NCBI RefSeq assembly: GCF_003259375.1
Contig: NZ_QLLN01000009.1
Coordinates: 1-64,000, forward strand
Direction: 5' to 3'
Length of the DNA: 64,000 bases
Source: Arenibacter echinorum
GTDB taxonomy: Bacteria > Bacteroidota > Bacteroidia > Flavobacteriales > Flavobacteriaceae
Position 1 is the stretch's first letter. The number at the start of each line of letters is the position of its first letter. Shown piece after piece: positions 43,711 to 52,995 of this stretch. The position numbers and the translations under genes were made by a program. The notes under the pieces are model-generated. The model was not told where the DNA came from and searched no databases. It saw nothing but the letters and a program-made list of their open reading frames with translations.

Positions 43711-45180
43711 TTATTTTCTTCTCCCCAACTTTCCTAAATAAAATGAAATGGCCCCAAATACGTCTTCGGAAATTCTGAAGCGATATAAAATAAAAATATA
43801 AATAAGCAGAATCAACATACCCCTAAGGGCAATGTTCACCACGGGATGGAAAGGAAACGATACAAAGTAAAAAATGGCAGATAGTATAACGAGAAGAAAA
43901 ACAACCTTAAAGGTCTCCTTTGTAATTGGTTGAATACCAAATTTCAATTTAACAAAACCCAATTTTATGGTATTGTAAATAAAAAAAGCCATAAAACTAG
44001 CTATGGCCGCACCGTCCAAGCCGTATTTTGGAATCAGCCATAAGTTCAACAAAATGGTTAGAATGGCCAAAGCAACCCCCATTAGGAGCAATGCCCTATA
44101 AAAATCCGAATTATACATTATAGCATTATTGTTGCCCAAAAGGGCATCATATACCCTCGCAAACCCAATGATGAAAACAATTACATATCCGCCACGATAA
44201 GATTCGGGCAATAAATTGTACAGATCATTTAGATTAAGAATAATCAAAATAAATATAAGCCCAGATACTATAAACAAGGTCAGGGAGCTCTTTTGATATA
44301 ATGTTTTAAGAGCCTTCATATCCTTTTTATGAAGTATTTCCGCAGTTAGGGGATAAGTAATATTATGCATAGACCTGGACGGAACGGCAATGACGGTTGC
44401 TATATACCCTGCAACACTGTAATAGGCAACATTTTTAATTTCTATAAATTGATTGATCATTACCTTGTCTACCTCCAACAGAACAATCGCGGCAGATCCA
44501 CCCAATATTATTAAAGTACTATAATTTATAATTTCACGGGTGTTGGCAGGAAAATTAAAATCCAACTTTAACCGGAGAGATCTTAAAGCGTATATCTGCA
44601 TTATAAGGGTTCTAAGGATATACATCCCTACCATGGCATTGAGAAAGGTCAGCACCGAAATTAGGTTCCAATAAACCAACATAAGCAATATTGTTATCAC
44701 TATTCTGCTGAATACTTCCTTCATGAAATTTCCAAAAACCGACTTCATCTGAACCTTTGCCCAAGCGTAAAACACCTCAAAATAGGCCATTGCCACACCA
44801 ATAATAAAAATATGCCATACATACCCTTTCACTATGGGGTTCTCCTTGGACAAAAAATCACCAATGGTCTCATTGGCCAGGTAGGAAATGGCCCCAATAG
44901 GTACAATAAGTATTAGCGGTAAGAAAACCATTAGGGTCATAAAACCATCCTTTCTATTAAGTTCTTGGAAACCTGAATAATATTTGACCAAGGTATTTGG
45001 AATCCCAAATGCCAATATCGGCATTAAGACGGAAGATGCGGACAGTATTACATTGACCAAGCCAAAATATTCGTCCGATAAAAAACGTGTATATAGAAAA
45101 AGCAGGTTCAATGCCCCTATAGCAAAGCCACCATAGGTAATCAAAGTATTGTTCAATGATTGTTTTAAGACTATTCCCAT
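43711..45180 (-). CDS. Polysaccharide flippase (Wzx / MATE-like oligosaccharide exporter)
   Basis: 489 residues with about 12-14 membrane helices spread evenly along the chain, starting LNNTLITYGGFAIGALNLLFLYTRFLSD, the usual N-terminus of MOP-superfamily O-unit flippases. VLLEVDKVMINQFIEIKNVAYYSVAGYIATV is the conserved mid-protein block. It flips lipid-linked sugar units across the inner membrane. Last gene of a minus-strand operon; overlaps the glycosyltransferase gene by 10 nt. Confidence 0.9.
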   Translation of the reverse strand: MGIVLKQSLNNTLITYGGFAIGALNLLFLYTRFLSDEYFGLVNVILSASSVLMPILAFGIPNTLVKYYSGFQELNRKDGFMTLMVFLPLILIVPIGAISYLANETIGDFLSKENPIVKGYVWHIFIIGVAMAYFEVFYAWAKVQMKSVFGNFMKEVFSRIVITILLMLVYWNLISVLTFLNAMVGMYILRTLIMQIYALRSLRLKLDFNFPANTREIINYSTLIILGGSAAIVLLEVDKVMINQFIEIKNVAYYSVAGYIATVIAVPSRSMHNITYPLTAEILHKKDMKALKTLYQKSSLTLFIVSGLIFILIILNLNDLYNLLPESYRGGYVIVFIIGFARVYDALLGNNNAIMYNSDFYRALLLMGVALAILTILLNLWLIPKYGLDGAAIASFMAFFIYNTIKLGFVKLKFGIQPITKETFKVVFLLVILSAIFYFVSFPFHPVVNIALRGMLILLIYIFILYRFRISEDVFGAISFYLGKLGRRK

Positions 45181-46451
45181 GCTAAATACTTGGACAACTT
45201 TGCCGTTAATTCCCTTCTGTGATATTGTTCAACCTCTGCCAAAGGCAGAGCCAATTGTTCTTTTTTATATTCTTGAAACCATTGCAGCAGCGTACTTTTT
45301 AATTCACCGATCTGTGGATAGGTATAGGTCTTACCCGTATTGGATTTGGCAATAATATCTCCTACCTCCCAATTGGTCGGGCCTACACCTAAGATAGGCC
45401 TTTTGGACGCCATATACTCAAATACCTTTCCCGGAATAATACCCTTGGTCTCTTCAGAATCTATCTCTATCAACAAAAGCACTTGCGACTTTCTTTGATA
45501 TTGGAGTGCCTCATGGTGCGAAATATAACCCAGTAATTTGGTATAGGATTGAAGACCATAAAAATAGATACTTTCCAAAACGTCCGAACTAATAACTCCT
45601 GCCAATTGCAATTTGAAACATTTTTTAAAATCGGGGTATTCCTGAATTAATTCTGATAACGCTTTCCAAAGATTCAAGGGGTTTCTCCCAGTAAGCAGAG
45701 ATCCAATATGGGAAATGGTAAAATCAACATCCAAAGTCACGGAACTGCCCGGGCTGGTATCATACCCATTGGTAATAACAGTAATAGGTTTTGGAGTTAT
45801 ATTGGAGAACTCCAGCCTAGTTGTATTACTGGTCACAATTATTTTATCGGCTTCATTCAGTACTAAGTGCTCCAACTGTTTGTGCTTTTCCTGGGAAGCC
45901 TTGGTCAGTTTCAATTTTTTATGATAGCCAATCGAGGTCCACGGATCCCTAAAATCGGTTATCCACCTAATTTTGGTACGCTTTTTTAGTTCAAGCCCAA
46001 TAAGATGCAAGCTGTGTGGGGGTCCGGTAGTAATAACTGTTCCGATGTTTTCTTTTGCAATCACATCCTGTAAAAAATCGACCGAAGGTTTTATCCAAAA
46101 TTTTCTGGCATCCGGTATAAACAGATTGCCACGTATCCATAACAACAATTTCTCCAACCCGGATTGATTTTTGGTATTGATGATACCTGCACTAATCTGT
46201 TTCGTCTTCTTTTTTGAAAAAAATCGGGCAAAACCATAGGGTTCATTTATGAACTTTTTATATACTTTTATTCCTGCCGGTATTTCCTCTGTTAAAGATT
46301 CGTCTACTATGGGATAATTGGGGTTTTCCGGAATATATACAATAGGTTCTATATCAAAATCCCTAAGGTATTTTACAAATTTCAACCATCGCTGTACTCC
46401 AGGTCCACCTGCCGGAGGCCAATAATACGTGATGATGAGTACCTTCTGCAT
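45171..46451 (-). CDS. Glycosyltransferase family 4
   Basis: 426 residues, GT-B fold. The N-terminal domain opens VLIITYYWPPAGGPGVQRWLKFVKYL, typical of flavobacterial GT4 enzymes. ITDFRDPWTSIG and VTSNTTRLEF follow. The C-terminal donor-binding domain has SHIGSLLTGRNPLNLWKALSEL and GIIPGKVFEYMASKRPILGVGP (about residues 350-371), with the Glu-x-x-x-x-x-x-Glu-like position. Sugar and acceptor are unknown. It shares 10 nt with the flippase gene and 1 nt with the YfhO gene, so the three are translationally linked in one glycan-assembly operon. Confidence 0.9.
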   Translation of the reverse strand: MQKVLIITYYWPPAGGPGVQRWLKFVKYLRDFDIEPIVYIPENPNYPIVDESLTEEIPAGIKVYKKFINEPYGFARFFSKKKTKQISAGIINTKNQSGLEKLLLWIRGNLFIPDARKFWIKPSVDFLQDVIAKENIGTVITTGPPHSLHLIGLELKKRTKIRWITDFRDPWTSIGYHKKLKLTKASQEKHKQLEHLVLNEADKIIVTSNTTRLEFSNITPKPITVITNGYDTSPGSSVTLDVDFTISHIGSLLTGRNPLNLWKALSELIQEYPDFKKCFKLQLAGVISSDVLESIYFYGLQSYTKLLGYISHHEALQYQRKSQVLLLIEIDSEETKGIIPGKVFEYMASKRPILGVGPTNWEVGDIIAKSNTGKTYTYPQIGELKSTLLQWFQEYKKEQLALPLAEVEQYHRRELTAKLSKYLAWE

Positions 46452-48886
46452 TAAGCTGTTGGTTTTTTCCTAGAGACCCAAAAAGCATGGCCAATTCCAA
46501 AAAAGAACACCAAGACCAAGATTATGGAGCTTGCCATAGTTATATTGCCTCCAACCCTAATAAGGCTGGGCTCAAACTTAAACTCAATTTTATGTTTTCC
46601 CGCCGGTATTTCCAAGGCCCTCAAAACGTAATTCACTTCAAAATGTTCCTTTAAATTACCATCTATATAGGCATTCCAACCATGTGGATAGTACATTTCT
46701 GAAAATACGGCAATTCCCGGGTTGGCATTATTGGAACTATAGGTTAAATGGTTGGGTTTGTATTCAACCAATTTTATTGAAGCTGTAGAATCTGTCTTGA
46801 AATTAAGCTCTTTTATATTTTCAAACTTCGACTTGTTAAAAACCGCCTTATGTTTTACATCCAACGTATTCAATGCCATTATTTCGTCATTGGCATTATA
46901 TACTGGCACCAATTCATCAATAAACCAAGCATTGCCATTGGCATCAGGATTTAATGCAGGATAGCTCCTACCCTCTTCGTCCTGTTGTACCACATATTTA
47001 ACGTTGAGCATACTCAAAACCCTGACGTTATTCTTGGATATGTGAAAATCGAACAATTCCTGGATCCCCGCCGGTTTAGCGGCGTGATACCCCCAAATGG
47101 ACTGATGAAAATAAGCTGTACGGCCTCCCCCTCCTATCTCTGATGGATCGTATACCCTAAAAACAGTAGTGTCCTGCGCTATCTGTCTGTCCATATCAGT
47201 TTCCTGAAAAGGTTCCAGCATTCTTCTTTGGGCCACAAAATCGTCCTCATTTACATAGCGTTTTGCAACCCCTACCAAATCGAACACCACCAGCACCCCC
47301 AATAGTACAATCACCAAATTTTGCTTCAATTTATTCTTTAAATAGAACCAAATAACCAAGCCGGCCAAGATAACATAGATTAGTGACCTAAAAATATCTG
47401 CGTTGTAAACGGCCTTACGATCCGCCATAATCAAGGAAACAATGTCATCGCCATAATACTGGCGATAGGTTTCATCGCTCTGTCCAGTAAAGCTGAACAT
47501 TCCTTTAACCAGATAAAGAAGCACTCCTATTCCCAAAGTAATGAAGATCGTTAATTTTAAGTCCTTTAGTTTCTTGGAAGTATCCTCTGCGGGATCAAAA
47601 AGTTGTACCAAAGCGAGGATGGCCAAAACAGGAGCACAGAGCTCCAGAATGACTTGAATGGATGACACCGCCCTAAATTTATTGTACAACGGAAAATAAT
47701 CGATCATTACATCCGTAAGAAGGCCAAAATTTTTACCCCATGAAAGAAGAAGCGCCATTATAGTACCTACCAGAAGCCACCATTTTGCTTTTCCCTTTAC
47801 CAAAAATAGCCCTAGGACAAATAGAAAAAACACTACGGCCCCAATATAGGCAGGAGCGGCTACAATAGGCTGGTCTCCCCAGTAAAGAGGCAATGCACTG
47901 GTGAAATCCAATGCCTTGGTCCGGGATATTCCATTCTCGGTCAAAAAGGTATAGGTTTTGGAATCGGCCCCAAGATCCTCACCACCGGAACCCCCGAACA
48001 ATCTTGGAACAAATAAATTCAAGGATTCTACAATCCCATAACTAAATTGCGTAATATATTCCCGATCCAGACCGGAACCACTTTCTTTGGGCTCACCGTT
48101 GGCAGTTATGGTAAGGTCGGATTTACCTCTTGTACTCCAATCCGCATATTCCTTAGTAGCCATTAGACTAGTGGTATTTGCTGCTATTCCCAGCAACACC
48201 GCAAAAATTAGGATTCCGACGGAAATACCAAAATGTTTCATTTTCTTTTTCTTAATGGCATCCACTAGATACACAACGCCAAGAATAAGTACCAGTAACA
48301 TAAAATAGTAGGTCATTTGGTAATGGTTGGCACCCACTTCCAAGGCCATGGCAATAGCCGTGAGGAGGAACCCCCAGAGGTATTTCTTCCTAAAAACCAA
48401 AATAATTCCCCCCAAGAGCATAGGCATATAACCAATGGCATGTGCCTTTGCATTGTGCCCTACCCCCAATATAATGATCATATAGGTAGAGAAACCAAAG
48501 GCCAGTGCACCCAATACCGCCAATTTGTAATCTACCTTTAGGCAGGATAACAAGATATAAAACCCAATAAGATATATAAAAAGATAATCTGCGGGCCTAG
48601 GTAAAAACCGGATAATCCGATCCAACTTTTTTACATAATCATGTGGATAATAGGCTCCTAATTGATAAGTGGGCATTCCGCCGAAGGCGCCATTGGTCCA
48701 ATACGGCTCCTCCCCTGTCTTCTTCCGAAAATCGTTTTGTTCTTTGGCCATCCCCGTAAATTGGACAATATCCGATTGCTCGATTACCTTCCCCTGGAGT
48801 ACGGGATGGAAATAGGCCAGCGCTACAATTACGAAAAATACAGTTACAAAAAAATGGATAAAAAAGGCTCTTAGACCGTTTCTCAT
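46451..48886 (-). CDS. YfhO-family membrane protein
   Basis: 811 residues. About 12-14 membrane helices occupy the first 560 residues, with the periplasmic loop FQKTGEEPYWTNGAFGGMPTYQ-like (GGMPTYQLGAYYPHDY, about residues 65-85). The C-terminal soluble domain is beta-rich and includes VLSMLNVKYVV and AVFSEMYYPHGWNAYIDG, blocks typical of YfhO. A final membrane helix ends it. In Bacillus and Listeria, YfhO is needed to glycosylate teichoic acids; this homologue may act as a GT-C type transferase on a surface glycan. It sits between DUF4834 and GT4 genes. Confidence 0.92.
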   Translation of the reverse strand: MRNGLRAFFIHFFVTVFFVIVALAYFHPVLQGKVIEQSDIVQFTGMAKEQNDFRKKTGEEPYWTNGAFGGMPTYQLGAYYPHDYVKKLDRIIRFLPRPADYLFIYLIGFYILLSCLKVDYKLAVLGALAFGFSTYMIIILGVGHNAKAHAIGYMPMLLGGIILVFRKKYLWGFLLTAIAMALEVGANHYQMTYYFMLLVLILGVVYLVDAIKKKKMKHFGISVGILIFAVLLGIAANTTSLMATKEYADWSTRGKSDLTITANGEPKESGSGLDREYITQFSYGIVESLNLFVPRLFGGSGGEDLGADSKTYTFLTENGISRTKALDFTSALPLYWGDQPIVAAPAYIGAVVFFLFVLGLFLVKGKAKWWLLVGTIMALLLSWGKNFGLLTDVMIDYFPLYNKFRAVSSIQVILELCAPVLAILALVQLFDPAEDTSKKLKDLKLTIFITLGIGVLLYLVKGMFSFTGQSDETYRQYYGDDIVSLIMADRKAVYNADIFRSLIYVILAGLVIWFYLKNKLKQNLVIVLLGVLVVFDLVGVAKRYVNEDDFVAQRRMLEPFQETDMDRQIAQDTTVFRVYDPSEIGGGGRTAYFHQSIWGYHAAKPAGIQELFDFHISKNNVRVLSMLNVKYVVQQDEEGRSYPALNPDANGNAWFIDELVPVYNANDEIMALNTLDVKHKAVFNKSKFENIKELNFKTDSTASIKLVEYKPNHLTYSSNNANPGIAVFSEMYYPHGWNAYIDGNLKEHFEVNYVLRALEIPAGKHKIEFKFEPSLIRVGGNITMASSIILVLVFFFGIGHAFWVSRKKPTA

Positions 48887-48905
48887 GTTTGGTTATGGTA
48901 AATGG

Positions 48906-49169
48906 TTATTCAATTTCCTCAAAATCTATGTATTCTCCAACATTTTTTGAGCTGTTCTTTTTCTTGGTTGTTTTCCTATCAATTATAACGTCGCCTATTT
49001 GCTCTTCTTCCTGAGGTTGCTGACCTGCAAAACCTTCAAACTGCTCTTTAAAATGTTCCTCGGTCTTCTTTGCCGCGTACCTAAACAATTTAGGAGCAAA
49101 CCATTTCGCCAGAATTTTAAGCAAATAGTATACTAAGAGTACAATTAGTATCGTTTTTAAAAAACCCAT
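48906..49169 (-). CDS. DUF4834 family small membrane protein
   Basis: 87 residues. One N-terminal membrane helix (FLKTILIVLLVYYLLKILAKW) is followed by an amphipathic segment (KLFRYAAKKTEEHFKEQF) and an acidic, Lys-containing tail ending NVGEYIDFEEIE, the pattern of DUF4834. Function unknown. It lies 19 nt upstream of the yfhO-GT4-flippase genes and is probably the first gene of that operon. A -7 box TACTTTTG (49199-49192, minus) stands 23 nt before its ATG. Confidence 0.88.
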   Translation of the reverse strand: MGFLKTILIVLLVYYLLKILAKWFAPKLFRYAAKKTEEHFKEQFEGFAGQQPQEEEQIGDVIIDRKTTKKKNSSKNVGEYIDFEEIE

Positions 49170-49257
49170 AATTAGTTGACAAATTTTATATCAAAAGTAC
49201 AATTCTAACGTTGTATTAATAGTGCAAAAGTCTTAAAATAATAATAAAATAGTACCT

Positions 49258-50334
49258 ATGGAGTATATTGTTTCCAAGAAACGCCTTATGAAAATACTAA
49301 TATTTGGAATTTTCACCATTCCATTGGTCGCTTTTTCGCAATACACCGATGTCATTAACTCCAATAGACCTGGACTATCTGTGAGTGCGTATGCTATTGG
49401 TACAAACGTTTTACAGGCCGAATTTGGCGTTGCTTATGAACAACAGGACCACTCAAAGCTAGCTACAGAATCCAATATTCTTGGAGCCGATCTCTCATTG
49501 CGTTATGGCCTACTTTTCGAAACCTTGGAGTTGAATTATGAAGGTACTTTCGACAATCAAAATAAAACATATACCAACACAGGGGTAGAAATTACGAACA
49601 CCGATTTTTCCAGAAACAGAATAGGTTTAAAATTTTTGGTTTACGATCCTTTTAAGAATCCCGAAAATAATAAGCCCAATCTATACAGTTGGAAGGCCAA
49701 TTATGGTTTTAAACTAAAAAATCTAATCCCGGCCGTATCGGTCTACGCAGGTGCCAATTTTGTATTGGGCGACAATCCGTTTTACCGAGGTGACCCTACG
49801 GTCTCCCCTCGGGTAATGGTGGCGACCCAAAGCAGACTTACTCCTAGATTTGTACTTATTTCCAATATTGCCTATGACAGATTGGGAACGGATTTCCCGG
49901 AATGGAACTACACAGTATCCTTGTCTCATGCCTTTAGAGACCCCAAATGGAGTGTCTTTGTGGAAAACCAAGGCATAAAAAGTGATCGGTACTCGGACGT
50001 ACTTTTAAGGGGTGGTGTGGCCCATTTGTTGGGTGAAAATATGCAGGTGGATATGAACTTGGGTGCTAGTTTTAAAAATACGCCCAGTAGGATTTTTGCC
50101 GCAATGGGATTCTCCTATAGGGTAGACATGCACAGGGACAAGGTGAAGGCCATCGAAGATCAAAAGGCGGGAGAAAATGGCGGCCCCATCAACAAGAACG
50201 CCATGAAGAAAAAGAAAAAAGGGAAAAATAAAGGTTCCGGTGCAGAAGATATCGATTTGGGACCTACTAAAAAACAACTACGGAAGCTAAAGAAAAAGGA
50301 AAAGAATAGGGACGATTCTGAAATTGATTTCTAA
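49258..50334 (+). CDS. Outer-membrane beta-barrel protein with lysine-rich C-terminal tail
   Basis: 358 residues. Signal peptide (MKILIFGIFTIPLVAFSQ from an internal Met at 49288, which may be the true start). Alternating beta strands follow: NRPGLSVSAYAIGTNVLQAEFGVAYE, LGADLSLRYGLLFETLELNYEG, SRNRIGLKFLVY and FVLISNIAYDRLG. They fit the phenol-degradation meta-pathway type of outer-membrane channel. The last 45 residues are extremely basic (MKKKKKGKNKGSG ... KKQLRKLKKKEKNR) before an acidic end, an unusual extension for a barrel. Substrate unknown. Confidence 0.78.
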   Translation: MEYIVSKKRLMKILIFGIFTIPLVAFSQYTDVINSNRPGLSVSAYAIGTNVLQAEFGVAYEQQDHSKLATESNILGADLSLRYGLLFETLELNYEGTFDNQNKTYTNTGVEITNTDFSRNRIGLKFLVYDPFKNPENNKPNLYSWKANYGFKLKNLIPAVSVYAGANFVLGDNPFYRGDPTVSPRVMVATQSRLTPRFVLISNIAYDRLGTDFPEWNYTVSLSHAFRDPKWSVFVENQGIKSDRYSDVLLRGGVAHLLGENMQVDMNLGASFKNTPSRIFAAMGFSYRVDMHRDKVKAIEDQKAGENGGPINKNAMKKKKKGKNKGSGAEDIDLGPTKKQLRKLKKKEKNRDDSEIDF

Positions 50335-50402
50335 CAAAATAACTTTTGTCCTTTTTCCTATAGATTAATATTGCTAATATTGAACCATACAAGAAACATG
50401 GT

Positions 50403-51521
50403 ATGGTTACTCTGAAAGAAGCAAAAACAAAATCGGAACTTAAAGATTTCGTAAAATTTCCATTTACACTTTACAAGGATTCCCCTTATTGGGTCCCTCC
50501 TATCATTAATGATGAGCTGGAGTCTTTTGACAAAAGCAAAAATCCTGTTTTTAAGGATGCCGATGCCTGGTTTTTTCTAGCTTATAGGAACGATAAAATT
50601 GTAGGCAGGGTCGTAGCCATTATCAATAGATTGGAAGTGAACCAACAGCAGGTAAAAAAGATGCGTTTTGGTTGGTTCGATTTTGTGGATGACCATGAAG
50701 TTACAGAGGCGCTGTTCAATAAGGTGTCCGAAATAGGAAAAGAGCACAAGTTGTCCTATATGGAAGGGCCTGTAGGTTTTTCCAATCTGGACAAAGTAGG
50801 TGTACTAACCGAAGGTTTTGAAGAGATAGGCACCATGATTACCTGGTACAATCATCCTTACTATGTAAACCATTTTGAACGCTTTGGGTTTGTAAAGGAA
50901 AAGGAATACATGGAAAATAAATTCCCCTTTAGCAATGCAGAGCCCAAATTTTTTGAAAAGGCAAACGAACTGGTCAGGAAACGATATGGTGTAAAGGAAT
51001 TGAACTTTAGTACAACCAAGGAGGTAATGCCGTGGGTAGATCAGATGTTCGATCTTTTTAACGAGACCTATTCCTCCCTTTCTTCCTTTGTCCGCATCAC
51101 CGATATTCAAAAGGAATACTTCAAGAAAAAATATATAAGTTTTATAAATCCCGAGTATATCAAATTCATATTGGACAAGGATGATAAATTGATAGCGTTC
51201 GGAATAGTAATGCCTTCATTTTCCAAAGCCTTGCAAAAAGCGAAGGGAAAATTATTTCCATTTGGCATATTTCATTTGCTCAGCGCGAAAAAGAACAGCA
51301 AAGAGGTTATCTTTTATTTGATCGGGGTACTTCCGGAATACCAGAACAAAGGTGTTACTGCCGTTATGTTCAATGAATATTACAAGACCTTTAAGGCCAA
51401 GGGAATAGAAAAATGTGTTAGGACTCCAGAATTGGAGGAAAATGTGGCCATTCGCCAGTTATGGAAACATTTCGACCCAAAAATATATAAGAGACGAAGG
51501 ACTTACAAAAAAGAACTCTAA
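50403..51521 (+). CDS. GNAT-fold acyltransferase-like protein
   Basis: 372 residues, cytosolic. Two related halves: FPFTLYKDSPYWVPPIINDELESFD at the N-terminus, WFFLAYRNDKIVGRVVAIIN as a GNAT central strand (about residues 57-76), and in the C-terminal half FYLIGVLPEYQNKGVTAVMFNEYYKTF (about residues 300-326), the acetyl-CoA binding loop. YMEGPVGFSNLDKVGVLTEGFE is a strongly conserved family block. Homologues are annotated as YghO-like or N-acetyltransferase without known substrate. Likely acetyl- or acyl-CoA-dependent. Transcribed alone, ending at a perfect palindromic terminator. Confidence 0.82.
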   Translation: MVTLKEAKTKSELKDFVKFPFTLYKDSPYWVPPIINDELESFDKSKNPVFKDADAWFFLAYRNDKIVGRVVAIINRLEVNQQQVKKMRFGWFDFVDDHEVTEALFNKVSEIGKEHKLSYMEGPVGFSNLDKVGVLTEGFEEIGTMITWYNHPYYVNHFERFGFVKEKEYMENKFPFSNAEPKFFEKANELVRKRYGVKELNFSTTKEVMPWVDQMFDLFNETYSSLSSFVRITDIQKEYFKKKYISFINPEYIKFILDKDDKLIAFGIVMPSFSKALQKAKGKLFPFGIFHLLSAKKNSKEVIFYLIGVLPEYQNKGVTAVMFNEYYKTFKAKGIEKCVRTPELEENVAIRQLWKHFDPKIYKRRRTYKKEL

Positions 51522-51557
51522 GTAGTCCCAAAAGATAAAGTTTCAAACCCATCCAAA

Positions 51558-51595
51558 ATCAAAAAAGCCAACTTAATTAAGTTGGCTTTTTTGAT
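51558..51595. terminator. 38-bp perfect palindrome, two-way terminator
   Basis: The 38 bases are fully self-complementary, centred on TTAATTAA with AAAAAAGCCAAC outside. With flanking A and T tracts it can end both the plus-strand GNAT-like gene and the convergent minus-strand oxoamine synthase gene, 16 nt away. Confidence 0.85.
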
Positions 51596-51611
51596 ATGAA
51601 TTGAAATAGAT

Positions 51612-52871
51612 TTATTCTCCCATAGCCGCAGCTACTGCCGCAGACAACCTTTTGTAAGTACCATTCTGTAAACGCTCGCGTATTACGGAGAAGGCCTCCA
51701 AAGTTTCGGAAACATCCTGTAAGGTATGCGTGGCCGTCGGAATCATTCTTAAAAGAATCAAACCTTTGGGGATTACGGGATACACTACAATAGAACAGAA
51801 AATACCAAAATTCTCCCTTAGATCCTTGACCAACGCCATGGCTTCGGGAATGCTACCGTTAAGATAGACCGGTGTAACACAGCTAGTGGTAGTACCTATA
51901 TCAAAACCTTTTTCCTTAAGTCCGTTCTGCAATGCATTTACATTCTCCCAAAGTTTGGCCTTAAGTTCTGGTTGGGTACGTAACATATCCAACCTTTTCA
52001 GCGCTCCCTTTACATAAATCATTGGTAATGATTTGGCAAACATTTGAGATCGCAAGTTATATTTAAGATAATCTATGATTTCCTTATCTGCAGCCAAAAA
52101 GGCGCCTATTCCCGCCATAGATTTTGCAAAAGTTGCAAAATATACATCTATATCATCCTGTACTCCTTGTTCTTCACCAGTTCCAGCCCCAGTTTTACCC
52201 AAAGTTCCAAAACCGTGTGCATCATCTACAAACAATCGGAAATTATACTTCTTCTTAAGGGCAACAATTTCTTTTAACCTGCCTTGTTCCCCTCGCATTC
52301 CAAAAACACCCTCGGAGATAACCAATATTCCTCCGCCAGTTTGATCGGCCATTTTTACGGCACGTTCCAAGTTTTTCTCAAGACTTTCAATGTCATTGTG
52401 CTTAAAGGTAAAACGCTTACCCATATGTAAACGTACGCCATCTATAATACAGGCATGTGCATCAACATCGTATACAATAATGTCGTCTTTGGAAACCAAA
52501 GCATCAATGGCAGAAACCATTCCTTGGTAGCCAAAATTCAACAAATAAGCCGACTCTTTATTAACAAAAGCTGCCAATTCCTGCTCCAACTGTTCGTGAA
52601 AATCCGTATGCCCACTCATCATTCTAGCACCCATAGGAAAAGCGGCACCGTACTCCAATGCTGCCTCGCCATCTACCTTTTTCACTTCCGGCAAATTAGC
52701 CAAACCCAAGTAATCATTAATACTCCAAGTAATTACTTCCTTTCCTTGAAATTTCATCCTATTGGATATAGGACCTTCTAATTTTGGAAATACAAAATAT
52801 CCCTCAGCTTGGGAAGCCCATTTCCCTAAAGGACCTTTATTCTCGATAATTCTGTCAAATAAATCTCTCAT
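51612..52871 (-). CDS. PLP-dependent alpha-oxoamine synthase, probable cysteate fatty acyltransferase
   Basis: 419 residues, aminotransferase class I/II fold of the AONS/KBL/serine-palmitoyltransferase group. Landmarks: SINDYLGLANLP, GARMMSGHTDFHEQLEQELA, DAHACIIDG (stacking His), VISEGVFGMRGEQG, FVDDAHGFGTLG (Asp-x-x-His), and TFAKSMAGIGAF with the PLP Lys (about residue 253). These enzymes condense an amino acid with an acyl-CoA or acyl-ACP. The adjacent cysteine/cysteate-synthase-like gene makes the capnine route likely: cysteate plus an iso-fatty acyl donor giving 3-ketocapnine. Serine palmitoyltransferase is the main alternative. It has its own promoter. Confidence 0.88.
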   Translation of the reverse strand: MRDLFDRIIENKGPLGKWASQAEGYFVFPKLEGPISNRMKFQGKEVITWSINDYLGLANLPEVKKVDGEAALEYGAAFPMGARMMSGHTDFHEQLEQELAAFVNKESAYLLNFGYQGMVSAIDALVSKDDIIVYDVDAHACIIDGVRLHMGKRFTFKHNDIESLEKNLERAVKMADQTGGGILVISEGVFGMRGEQGRLKEIVALKKKYNFRLFVDDAHGFGTLGKTGAGTGEEQGVQDDIDVYFATFAKSMAGIGAFLAADKEIIDYLKYNLRSQMFAKSLPMIYVKGALKRLDMLRTQPELKAKLWENVNALQNGLKEKGFDIGTTTSCVTPVYLNGSIPEAMALVKDLRENFGIFCSIVVYPVIPKGLILLRMIPTATHTLQDVSETLEAFSVIRERLQNGTYKRLSAAVAAAMGE

Positions 52872-52894
52872 CTAGACTACGTTGATTATTACTG

Positions 52895-52926
52895 CAAAAG
52901 TATATATTTTTAATATGCATATGCAA
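52895..52926 (-). promoter_or_regulatory. Consensus promoter of the oxoamine synthase gene
   Basis: On the minus strand TTG (52926-52924), 21-nt spacer, TACTTTTG (52902-52895) matches the Bacteroidota consensus in full, 23 nt before the ATG at 52871. Confidence 0.7.
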
Positions 52927-52940
52927 CTTATTTAATACAT

Positions 52941-52972
52941 AAAAAGCAACGACTTATGAACCGTTGCTTTTT
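52941..52972 (-). terminator. Terminator of the cysteate-synthase-like gene
   Basis: AAAAAGCAACG and CGTTGCTTTTT form a perfect 11-bp stem with a 10-nt loop, 23 nt after the stop of the minus-strand gene at 52996. The two sulfonolipid-type genes are thus separate transcripts. Confidence 0.85.
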
Positions 52973-52995
52973 ATATCATAAATTTTGCATAGCCT

